A stretch of DNA of 64,000 bases, from assembly GCA_036322835.1 (NCBI GenBank), contig AP027304.1:1054001-1118000 (forward strand), read 5' to 3'. Shown here piece by piece: positions 55,201 through 62,500 of this stretch. Every line of letters starts with the position of its first letter. Position 1 is the first letter of the stretch. The notes under the pieces were generated by a model, which was not told where the DNA came from, did no database searches, and worked only from the letters and a program-made list of their open reading frames with translations. This DNA is from Tenuifilaceae bacterium CYCD (GTDB lineage: Bacteria; Bacteroidota; Bacteroidia; Bacteroidales; Tenuifilaceae). A program made the position numbers and the translations under genes.

Positions 55201-57903
55201 AACTCCAGTTCGGTTTACAAACGCTCTTGAAGTTCCGCCGGGATTATTTAGTATGATATTCCCGAGTTGTACGGCACTAGGTGTCCAAATACAAAATCCG
55301 GGGAATCCCGCGTCTCCATTCGATACTGATATCCCATCACCAAATTGAATTGTGGAACCGATAAAGTTTTTTGCTCCCACATAGCCTGTGATGTCGATTG
55401 AATTTTGATTTAAATCTTGTCGGTCGAAAAGCGGATCAACAACAGTTAATGTTCCACCGGTAAAGTTAACTACCGAATTTGACGAAAAGGTAACAATCTG
55501 TTGATTGTTAGGGATATTAAAAGTATGTTGCGGGTCAACTTTTATTTCTCCACCGGACATTGTAAACGTTGCATTTGTTGGAGTAGCTCCGGTATTTAAG
55601 GTTAATCTTCCATAAATATTCAGTAAACCACCCGTCATATCCAATACCCCGGAATTATCGATTTGAAAATAATCATTTCCATCGCCCATGGTGAAAGTTC
55701 CTTGGTCAATTTTAAGTGTTCCGCTAAAATTACAGAATCCAAAAAGTGAATTCCAGCCAATAGAAGCAGATGCATTGTTCAACCATAAACGCCCCGAATT
55801 ATTGAAAATAGTTCTGTCGCCGTAATAAGGAAGCAAGGTACTTGCACTCGAAATTTTAAGTGTACCGTTTGTTAAAATGATATTTTGGTTGTAAGTGACA
55901 TCGGCATTGTAAAGAGTAATTGGGCTAATAACATCTACAATTGCCGCTTGCCCTGTTCCTTTATCAACTCTAATTCTTCCGATTTCCGAAGTTGAAGTAC
56001 CTCCCAATGTTACATCTGTTGCTCCATTGAATTGAAGTTCACCCATAGAGTGAAAGGTTCCGGTGAAGTGGTATAAATCGACGGTTCCGTTATTTGTAAA
56101 ATTTCCGGTTGTTCTTACTGTAAAAATTCGGTTTGCCGTTACAGTTTGGTTTGTTCGTAATGTAAAACCCGGAGCAATTGTAATGTCGTTGTTTACGGTG
56201 AAGGTTCGGTCGGCATTGTTATTTTGTAAAACTCCGGCTACACTATTGAAATTTGAAGTCGTTAAGTTTGCACTTAAAGTCAAGACGCCATCTGTTGCAT
56301 TGTAGTTCGATGTCGTTATGGCACTTAATAAGAAATAAGATGCAGATGAATTATTAATAGTTAAATCATTTAAACTTAAAGATGTAGTAAATGAAAGATT
56401 CTGGTCGCTTGCAGTACAATTTAAAACAAGGTTCGAAGCTGCATTCCCAATAAAAGACCCGTTAGTTCTTACATAAGAGCCATTTATGGTTAAATTATAA
56501 GCGTTTAAATTGAAAGTTGTTCCCCCGTTATTCATTGTATAAACACCTGTTACTGTCACATCGTTGTTTAATGTTATATCGGCATTATTAATCGTTAAAT
56601 CATTAAATGTCGTTGGGCTTGTTCCCCCGATAGATTGATTTCCTCCGCTGTTAAAATAAAATGTACCTGCTGTAATATTCAATGAAGTTATAGTGTTATT
56701 CAGAAAATCGCCATACATATTAATTATCGAAGCCGATGACCAGGTTACAGCATCTCCACCTATGGTAAGAGTATTAAATGTATACGCTCCGTTTGCTGAA
56801 ATGGCATTAGTGCTTTTTGTTAATACAACATTCATATATCGTGTTGCAGAAAGACGCATATTTATCGTTCCGTCATTAACTAAATCTCCGTCTATAGTTA
56901 AAACACCTGTTCCGTTTACATTTAGTGCTTGAAACGTTGTAGCCAATGCTACATTCAGGTTATTGAAAATAGTAAAACTTGTATTTGAAGCCAATGTTTT
57001 TGTGTTTCCGTTGGCTATATTCAGATTGTAATAATCGGTTATTTTTACTGTTTGAGCATTGTTCCTGTTATAAATTACTGTGTTCCCGGTTGCCGAAGCT
57101 GTGAGCGTTCCGTTGGTGTTCATTGGAAGTGTTCCGCTAAGGTAGGTCAAGGTAGAATTATCTGAATTTATCCATGTTGATGCTGAATTTCCATTATTTA
57201 AAACTCCCGATATTGATACCGAACCTGAGTTTGTTAATGTTCTTCCTGCAGTAATATTAATATTACCTGTTGTGGTAATTACGTTTGTTCCGCTTAGTGT
57301 TTGGTCGGCGGTAAAAGTTATGACACCTGCTGCGGTTTGGGAGAAAGTTCCGTTATTTTCAATTCCTCCTCCGAAATTTAAAGGAGAAGTGTTTCCAGTA
57401 GAAAAACTACCTCCTACGTTTATAGTAACTTTACCTGTAAAAGTATTTGTGCCTGTATTGCTGTTATCTGTTAGTGAGCCTGAAATTATTGTAGTTCCAT
57501 TAATATTAATACTTCCGGTACTTAAGTTTAAACTTCCTATAATATCAAAAGAGCCAATGTTATTGGCCGGACTTACATTTAATGTAACTGTGTGTCCGCT
57601 TTGAATTGTAACCGTACCCGAAACACCTAATTCGCCGGGATAACCTTCTGTGCTTACTGCTACCCATGCCGAGCCGTTGTATATTTCCCAACTTGCATCG
57701 GTACTCCAATTCATGGTTGCAGCATTTGACCTATAATCACCCACTGCTTGGCCAAACGAAGTTTTTCCTATAAAAAGAATGAAAAGCAGTGCTATCCCAA
57801 ACTGCAAAATCCTTGTGTGTAAAAGTGAAGCAAAACCATTAGTTATCTGAAAATTAATGGTTAGGTTTCTCGGATTAACTCTATTTACGGCTATATTTTT
57901 CAT
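46225..57903 (-). CDS. Giant exported modular beta-strand-rich surface protein
   Basis: The 3892-residue protein is rich in Thr, Asn, Ser and Gly. A basic extension of about 30 residues precedes a hydrophobic signal segment ending FGQ, then AVGDY. Four super-modules follow. Each opens with a Trp-rich segment (near residues 68, 1187, 2225 and 3190; for example SGDWDNWETW), runs through strands such as LTINNADITL, and closes with an FPxG element (near 1038, 2043, 3030 and 3471) followed by a YW-type strand. Ig/PKD-like domains fill the last 200 residues, ending PETGSQYHVPNNFGL. It is probably exported to the cell surface. No type A or B type IX sorting domain is recognisable at the end. The opening segments recall G8-type domains, but this is weak. 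An ATG 16 codons upstream is possible. It is paralogous to the gene at 59581. Confidence 0.85.
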   Translation of the reverse strand: MKNIAVNRVNPRNLTINFQITNGFASLLHTRILQFGIALLFILFIGKTSFGQAVGDYRSNAATMNWSTDASWEIYNGSAWVAVSTEGYPGELGVSGTVTIQSGHTVTLNVSPANNIGSFDIIGSLNLSTGSININGTTIISGSLTDNSNTGTNTFTGKVTINVGGSFSTGNTSPLNFGGGIENNGTFSQTAAGVITFTADQTLSGTNVITTTGNINITAGRTLTNSGSVSISGVLNNGNSASTWINSDNSTLTYLSGTLPMNTNGTLTASATGNTVIYNRNNAQTVKITDYYNLNIANGNTKTLASNTSFTIFNNLNVALATTFQALNVNGTGVLTIDGDLVNDGTINMRLSATRYMNVVLTKSTNAISANGAYTFNTLTIGGDAVTWSSASIINMYGDFLNNTITSLNITAGTFYFNSGGNQSIGGTSPTTFNDLTINNADITLNNDVTVTGVYTMNNGGTTFNLNAYNLTINGSYVRTNGSFIGNAASNLVLNCTASDQNLSFTTSLSLNDLTINNSSASYFLLSAITTSNYNATDGVLTLSANLTTSNFNSVAGVLQNNNADRTFTVNNDITIAPGFTLRTNQTVTANRIFTVRTTGNFTNNGTVDLYHFTGTFHSMGELQFNGATDVTLGGTSTSEIGRIRVDKGTGQAAIVDVISPITLYNADVTYNQNIILTNGTLKISSASTLLPYYGDRTIFNNSGRLWLNNASASIGWNSLFGFCNFSGTLKIDQGTFTMGDGNDYFQIDNSGVLDMTGGLLNIYGRLTLNTGATPTNATFTMSGGEIKVDPQHTFNIPNNQQIVTFSSNSVVNFTGGTLTVVDPLFDRQDLNQNSIDITGYVGAKNFIGSTIQFGDGISVSNGDAGFPGFCIWTPSAVQLGNIILNNPGGTSRAFVNRTGVDIYCNNLTITTLNDQYITSGRILDIKGNFINNGVLNASSAGSHLRFTGLNAQAFSGTGSITATIPTLTFNNTSATGVTLNAPLGATTVNLTDGNVYTSSANLLTVYGTSPTTSLVGGGVNSFVVGPIRRTIAPGASSDYIFPIGEGTNYRSFEMIGTVTGGSGTGYITAEAIVGSTGGTGGVGIVSSLNAENTYWEIQNALNTVSITSVDNIQLYYTKPPTPTKTIGQSNTGLTGVYNPIGGTQTGGYVASDPGKYNLTGINPNGTTYLVIAEETPDNTWYSLISGDWDNWETWTLDPSGALPINPGHLTPSTSPTSTLDDVVIINGKTVTVNSDTKINDIITVNGRLDINTTTGHSFNKIRGTGRILLQGDNFPAGDATHFVTEGQGEGTVVYQTKSGLTSYNLATARTFFNVEVELFQSTDIITQLADYTINGSLTINKGVFQINDNTATTILNLTVAKDVLVESIGSITVGTGNTIGTYVIPTSVPTYFHSIFHQFKVSGNFTNNGIVKLTNLTAPDYNSFATNGAVTLTMQGAANNSMTLNNTSWLYNLIIDKGIDKSYILDLYSANTSYFVLFGPNSVGRSETAPFSAANPQVRKALWVKNGTLKLTGNILIPSLSEGQDAGGNGDYAIGQNARFWIAGANVTVYSTASNVSQITGFPATDGVQTNTTNQAMSVYGEYKITDGFFSTRNSAGFIFWAAADAQVKIEGGVSDVAQFRAGGGAGVASYIQTGGQLIVRGNQTEAGEVSGAYPLFGFDDATGVFNMSGGEILMRDISVTSVPLTTTITNGFYVPSAEGNYSVTGGTVTIETASGNDFEISSTAPIYNLVIKRLSGAGVSIIRQNSNINVLNDFTLGSNTQLDVMDDFDNAIHNLSVGRNFTIEDNALYQFRTNTTTFNGTEDATLYIGDITALTNPSYVDPEGAAAYADWEHPFYKFVVNKPSDKTLFFASKDPGDNGSTALVKTPTGGKNINDWRSNLVKVIDDFELLSGRVDLTLYSLRLYDDITNYGILAVDAIPTNSIVRTRKEAVPSTRIVKTTDNAYFGNLRLNCDNTILQFTSNVYIGRMEYKHGRMYISKYNLKIDDLVVSHENEARFDFDGDGNANEAGERQKFSVADMIITDGNASDGGLSLLVNSAKTYYFPIGVGTDATELLRNNSKFTPVELTISSAPSSGYITIRPVDAVLQTTNLTGGNVLDYYWRISCSGFTTNPAFSSMYMLADDRDIPTGTFAGLNFYTGWVEDGIDANANGFKFDRFYEALDDVDFTRTFNNYTYSTNKWIRFNNTGTDVPPTATLVGGNFTAGVAGRFTGSPRVFYTRTRGDGYTIKWNNGNNWTFAPTDLDLNGQVDPYEYHDRNQPVAGTWPVAGDIAVIGWIPWGDGTGTGDLADGAPHGITADDYTVQCASLIFNQMLDASGNPTSRYYSRNFQFRPTLCINSDNGGINTGTISGEGMFWIRSDGNQADPSFAGIDIGDFVSNDSSYFVYESTSNAFVYNNIPAEVPNLLIAGNGWGSIDRDFTISTDLNVRQNFELLGDVNLVLSSGATGNISVGKNLRVFRSTASGNDSGGDGEIAFPNNASRTVEVFGDVELVNSNAILRVRTPNAAGIPSNLIVHGNLLQNNTTGGGFQLYTVAGQDYINLTLKGSGNHSYTVSSGTTGNFYNLTLDKGTDQTNSFTLNSNCTINGPTSGVGVSKAITLINGKLILNNPLLNLNLTTGNDNFVIPATAAVEIRQGRANATGNSGIFLNGLLEITGGTLDMSGGNNFIEYTSDGNSTINITSGSLTVGSQIRRQTTTEEGILKFTQTGGTVILSQFSAPQNNRGVLEILNAGSSFTQAAGAKITIANAQTAATFPAVYLAPENYSLGLGSEIQFGNANTNASQTIGLYSNIPLQNISTNEASALSPKVKVKVWYQDITFNENVSIAANTELNSDGWNITVKGNWTNNGTYTPAGNITSFSGNSTQEITGATTFYDFKKTANNTVNINSNITVLNEFHLLNGTLADRGNEIMVYGNLFNNGIHDWGNAGNGISMLGTQQQVLESTGTWGKISINNPNGVLVNTTSASIFVDDAVNLIAGVFDIGKNLLVMKENAVFIPGNPFSENNMVQPNLSFTDNGIKKYFLSSYSGILTFPIGSQSKYTPVIMNIASTGAGSIRVKAANEIHPTIIEDTETCTDNIVDQSNVLKYHWTLDAKDGLSGFNADVSMKYYSADAGVVAPYTLADYITAKLILGTTFWNKYSYDDFDEANNLLLYSFINADATSINGDYTAGVQATCGGAIPDIIPAYISMATGNWTDIMNWAVYNTVTHATGAAGVNIPTGGPRGAIAIIDTPHRIVMNQNYLSNYRTTINGILDAGLSFGQRLGVVDGIGELYIESGDLPAAVYDDFILPNTGTFHFGGATNYDILSNFPQINNLKVSGIGQRRFPNIDLTMVGALVIDGTDNTLLLKNEHNQRVEVQKNITFNAGSFDAGTGINAVFVIGGTAAQTISGTGSFTGSNAFNHFVMNNSAGLTLLKPAEIDQTLSFTNGIIYTDATNTLTLNNSSETIVTGAGSTNFVDGPLKKNMLSGGSFNFPTGDDTRYGFVSLSSADAGIWTAEYFSTGHSGMASPPITSPLTLASAFEYWTVSGPGAGTMANVTLRWDNLSDIKPPVTTLGAAGIRVAQLNTGTSKWEETASTGTGNNTDGTVSTSSRLTLGTHDYTLACVGPLNYRARFAINTAVCIGTDIPIEFLGGAPLNYSIKYTDGVTTYSITGITATTTTIPTATAGVYQITEFKYNNDLGVGEADASTITVRDNPSTADAGLDQTDASMCGKTATNLNAVAPTSGTGTWSIVSGLGGFITSPNTPSSLFSGVAGETYTLRWTVRNSPCVASTDEVTISFLQNPVVAIIQGNTSACASYTDPFEVTSGYSGYSWVVEDGLGTVTGTGNSVNISWLPNSGIFFGALAGATSVVKKVTVTVTNGGCSTDVVWDVTIHRTPETGSQYHVPNNFGL

Positions 57904-58495
57904 ATTCTCAATTGTTTTCTGTTGGAGGAGCGGTGTAAGCAAATTTTGCACTAAATATTATTATCATTCGTTTGTAAACTTTGTTAGTATAACCTGTTTG
58001 ATGAAGAAAACCGGCATTAAGGAAATACAACACCAAATTCATTTTTTAGAGTTTCCTTAGCTGCTGTGTTATTCATAATGTTCAGTTTTATATCTTATTT
58101 AAATGTCCGTTATTATACCTACTGTACTTGCATTTACTGCCAGCATACTTTTACATGTTCTTCCAACTCTGTCAGTTATTCTTTGGTCAGTAATAACCTT
58201 TCAGACAGAGTTATTAGATCTGGAGGAGTCTACCAGAGAATTCCTTTACGGTATAATAGCAGAAAATCATAATAACTTAAATCAAATAATGCCGTTTAAT
58301 AGCCTATATTATAACAACAATTAAACCATACCATTTATGTGTCAGATAAACAGGTTGTTGTGGTTTGTTATTCGTTAAAACACAGTGTCAAAATCATCCG
58401 AAAACGGACAGACCATTTTAATAAACGCAAAAAACCTATTAAAGTTAAGGAAATTGACAAACTGATTCAATATTATGTTGAATTTAAGCTTGTTA
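57904..58495. other. Left part of the spacer between the two giant genes
   Basis: This AT-rich stretch holds small open frames at 58103-58324 (73 codons) and 58339 onward (ended by the IS). Neither has a recognised domain. Removing the IS and one TTA copy would give the second frame a stop after about 54 codons (ending KLVRN), so the IS did not break a long gene. I see no consensus promoter for the minus-strand giant gene. Confidence 0.45.
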
Positions 58496-59361
58496 GAGCC
58501 TGTTTAAATTTAGTTTCCTAGAAATAAGGCTATTGATTAGCTAATCTGATAGTTTTTTCTGAGCTTGCACAAACACCAATTCGAGCAAGCGATGATTAAA
58601 TACCCAACCAGCTTAACCAATAGCCAATGGCAATGTATAAAGAAAATTCTGAACGACAATCGAAAGCGCAAAGTAAACCTGCGTAAGGTATGGGATGCCG
58701 TGCTCTACCAGCTGAAGACGGGCTGCCAGTGGCGAATGCTTCCGAAGGAGTTCGGGGCTTGGAGTACGGTGTACTACTACTTCCGCAAATGGTTGATTAG
58801 CGGGACTTGGCAGCGGGTGCAGGCGAGACTCCATATGCTGGTGCGGGAGATGCACTCCCGCAAACCATCCCCCAGTCTTGGGATTATTGACTCCCAGTCG
58901 GTGAAGAACAGCGAGCGGGGTGTTCCCGACAAGGGGTACGATGGGAACAAAAAGATAAAGGGGCGTAAGCGTCATATCGTGATGGACACCATGGGAATCC
59001 TGATGTGCATTGTGGTAACAGCCGCAAATGTGCATGACAGCGTGGCGGCGGAACAGGCATTAAAGCGGTTGGCGGGGAAATACCCCAGGCTGAAAAGAAT
59101 CCTGGCGGATGGAGGCTATTCGGGTGAGCGGCTGGCAAAGTTGGCTCATAGCGAATTGGGGATAGAATTTGAAGTGGTCACCCGTAGCGATGAGGCGAAA
59201 TTCAAGGTTATCCCAAAGCGTTGGATTGTAGAGCGTTCCATATCGTGGTTGATGTGGTCAAGACGGCTCTGCAAGGATTATGAGATGAATACGGAGTCAA
59301 GCGAGGCTTGGGTACTCGTGGCTTCCATCGCTATGATGATTAAAAATATTTAAACAGGCTC
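58496..59361 (+). mobile_element. IS5-family insertion sequence, 866 bp
   Basis: Terminal inverted repeats are GAGCCTGTTTAAAT at the left end and ATTTAAACAGGCTC at the right end. Direct TTA copies at 58493-58495 and 59362-59364 are the 3-bp target duplication expected for IS5-type elements (target TNA). One intact transposase gene fills the element. It lies in the spacer between two giant paralogous genes and looks recent because repeats, duplication and gene are all intact. Confidence 0.93.
58592..59353 (+). CDS. IS5-family transposase
   Basis: A 253-residue DDE transposase. The N-terminal DUF4096 helix-turn-helix region has LTNSQWQCI and GCQWRMLPKEFG. Catalytic residues are Asp100 in IIDSQSVK, Asp173 in LADGGYSG, and Glu214 in WIVERSISW, giving a full DDE triad. 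The gene is intact, so it is likely active. A TTG nine codons upstream (58565) is an alternative start. Its base composition is more GC-rich than the spacer around it, as expected for a mobile gene. Confidence 0.93.
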   Translation: MIKYPTSLTNSQWQCIKKILNDNRKRKVNLRKVWDAVLYQLKTGCQWRMLPKEFGAWSTVYYYFRKWLISGTWQRVQARLHMLVREMHSRKPSPSLGIIDSQSVKNSERGVPDKGYDGNKKIKGRKRHIVMDTMGILMCIVVTAANVHDSVAAEQALKRLAGKYPRLKRILADGGYSGERLAKLAHSELGIEFEVVTRSDEAKFKVIPKRWIVERSISWLMWSRRLCKDYEMNTESSEAWVLVASIAMMIKNI

Positions 59362-59364
59362 TTA

Positions 59365-59580
59365 GAAATTAATATTTTTAATGATTTAAAAAAGCATATA
59401 AAAGTCTCTGTTTTATTGACTAAAATTGTTTGTCCAAAATCGGACAAATAAACCATTCATAAAATCATTATTAATAACTGATAATTAATTATATATAGTA
59501 ATAGGAATGATTTTTGATTAAAATAAAATTGCTTTTGATTTTTTACAAAACAAAATTGGTCTCTTGTAATATTATAATAT
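59365..59580. other. Right part of the spacer between the two giant genes
   Basis: A 216-base, very AT-rich stretch with no gene. TGTCCAAAATCGGACA (59433-59448) is a near-perfect small inverted repeat. No TAnnTTTG promoter element is clear upstream of the ATG at 59581. Confidence 0.35.
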
Positions 59581-62500
59581 ATGCGTAATACGAATATTCG
59601 TGGCAAATATGCCTTGTTGGGAAGTAACACTTCTGGGCAATTAGAACTTACCAAATCTAATTCAGCAATGCAATTTAGAGGGCTAAAGTATTTTGCCGTA
59701 CTTCTGCTTATGCTTGGTTTGCATAGTTTTTCGTTTGGTCAAACTGTTGGAGATTACAAAACGCGACAGGCTGGTGATTGGACTGACAGAACTGATTGGC
59801 AGCGTTGGGATGGCGATTCTTGGGAAATACCTACTGCAGGTCAGGGTTATCCGGGACAAAATGCTGGTACAGGTGTAGTAACCATTCTCAATAATATTTC
59901 ATTAAACGAAACACCAGCAAATCCAATAGGAGCATTGGTTATAGGAGCAAACCTTACACCAACCAATGCGTCTATAACGATGACCATATCTGGTGATTTT
60001 TCTATTTCTGCAGGTACTTTTACTTTAGCTACTAATAATAAAGTGGGAACTTATTATGTAGGAGGAAATTTTTCTTTTTCTGGAGGGACTATTACAGAAA
60101 CTTCAAGCAGTACTACAAGTACTATTTATTTTAATGGGAACAAAACACAGACCTATACAAGGTCTGGAGGTACAATTAGTAATAATATAAGATTTACTGT
60201 GAACAGTGGTACAAATTTGGATGTTGGTACAAGTATAATAAATGGAGCAGGACTTTTTACCCTAAACTCTGGAGCAACCCTAACCACCGCTCATGCAAAT
60301 GGTTTAGATATTACAGGAAACATACAAACCACAGGAGGCCGAATATTTAACTCAGGAGCAAGTTTGGTTTTTAATGGTGCTGTTGCCCAAAATATTGGCA
60401 CATTTGCAGCCACCACGGCGGGTCAAATAAATAACCTAACCATAAACAATGCCAGTGGGGTTACTTTAAATACTACATCAATACAGACTATTAACGGTAA
60501 CCTTAATATTATTAATGGTGCCTTAATTTTTAGCAATACTGCCAGAACTATTACCGTTGCAGGTAATGTTACAGGATCGGGGACATTGGACATGACAGGT
60601 GCTGCGCATACCTTAAATATTGGTGGCGCAAACAGTACGTTTACAGGAACCCTTACTGCACAAAGCACTAGCACTATCCGGTATAATGGGTTAAGCCAGA
60701 CTGTTTTTGGAAGTAATGGCTATCAGAACTTAATAATTGCAGGTGGAGGCACAAAAACCTTACAGGGTAATGTAGCGGTACAGAATGTGTTAACACTTAC
60801 AAGTGGGGTTGTTCAACTAGGCGATTATAACTTAACCCTTGCCAACACCGCTGCGGGAGCAATAACCGGAACATACTCGGCCACCAATATGATTGAAACC
60901 AACTCTTCGGGTGTGTTGGTAAAGCAGGGGAATAGCAACGCATCCTTTGCAATTGTTTATCCAGTTGGTTCGGGTGGATACTATACTCCAATGAGCTTAA
61001 CGGGAGGTTTAACTGCTACCTATACTGGCACAGCGACTCTTTCCGTTAGAGCTGTTTCGGCGTTTATAGCAACTGGCATCCTGAGTAAATACTGGGATGT
61101 AAATACAACAAACATGTCCATTACAAGTGGTTATCCGTTGTTCACATATAATATAAACGAGGCCGATGCTAGCCAAGCATCTTACATTCCTTGGTACAAA
61201 TCAGGGAGTACATGGGTTAATCCGCCCAATCCTACCGCAGCCGGGGTAAATCCTTTTGGCTCAACATCAACAGCACAAATTGCTGGTTGGTGGACTGCAG
61301 GGGCTTCTGCTCCCCCAAAAAAATACTATTCATATCAATCGGGAAGTTGGAATACAGCGACTACGTGGACAACCGATCCAAGTGGTACAACTTTGGTTGG
61401 TTCTGCTATTCCCGCAATTAACGACGAGGTTGTTATACTCAGCAATAGAGTTGTAACACTTCCGGCAGATATTACTACTGGGGGTCTTAAAGTTATTATT
61501 AACGATGGTGGTGTTTTAGATATGGCAACCTACCAGTTTACGAACACAATTAGTTCATTATCCGGTCAAGGATTTTTAAAACTAGCATCGGCAAATTTTC
61601 CAACTGTTACCATCAATAGTTTTGTTGATATTGGTGGAGGTACTACAGAATACTATAATATTGCTAGCTTTACACTAAAGGCAGCTCAGCTAACTTATAA
61701 TAATCTGGTAATTAATACTAGTGTTGGGGTTACTGCTACCCAGTTGAACAATTTAACACTTAACGGAAACCTGCATGTAAAGCAGGGTACATATAGGATT
61801 AATGATAACACTGTTGCACGACGCCAACTAACTATAAATGGCGATGTTACTGTTGATACAGGAGCCAACATTACTGTGGGAACAGGCAATACATCCTCGG
61901 GCGATACAAATGGGGCGACAACACCTACACCCTTTACCGATTATTACGATCTTAATACCCATAGATTTGTTGTTTACGGAAATTTTACCAACAGTGGTAC
62001 TGTTAAATTTACAAATCAGGATTACCCTGACTTTGATTCGTTCCCAACTGATGGTGCTGCAACGGTTTATTTTAGAGGAACAAGTAATAATACTCTTTCT
62101 TGCAACGGGGTTACTAATTTCTATAACTTAGTTTTGGACAAGGGGATCGATCAATCGTTTTCATTAACCATTCACTCTACAGCATATCCAAACTTCAAAT
62201 TATTTGGCCGAAATGATTTAGGTGGTGAGAATGGAGGAGCAAATCCCGATTTAAGAAAGGCGTTATGGATTCGGAATGGCACTTTAATTTTGCAGGGATT
62301 AACAGTAATACCATCATTGACTGAAGGTGTTGGTGCGGGTTCTCCTAATGGTGATTATTATATACCCGCCAATGGTGCTCTTGTTCTAGATGGGTCAGAG
62401 GTGGTAGTGCTTTCAACAGCCGATAGCTATCAGGAAATTAATGCAGCTTGGGGATTATCTGCCCCAAACACTATTGGAGTAGCCAGCAGCGGTGGTGCTC

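Noticed and set aside
46283-57604. Many plus-strand open frames inside the giant gene
   Set aside because: They are shadows of a single continuous minus-strand reading frame with consistent protein composition.
46225-57903. Frameshift or artefactual fusion making the giant frame
   Set aside because: The frame is continuous with the same strand pattern and module order throughout, and the paralogue at 59581 has the same architecture.
58103-58324. 73-codon frame left of the IS element
   Set aside because: No recognisable domain and weak coding character; possible remnant only.
58339-58521. Short frame that the IS appears to interrupt
   Set aside because: Removing the IS and one TTA gives a stop after about 54 codons, so no long gene was broken.
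58613-59035. Long open frame antisense to the transposase
   Set aside because: Shadow of the GC-richer transposase gene; catalytic residues are on the plus strand.
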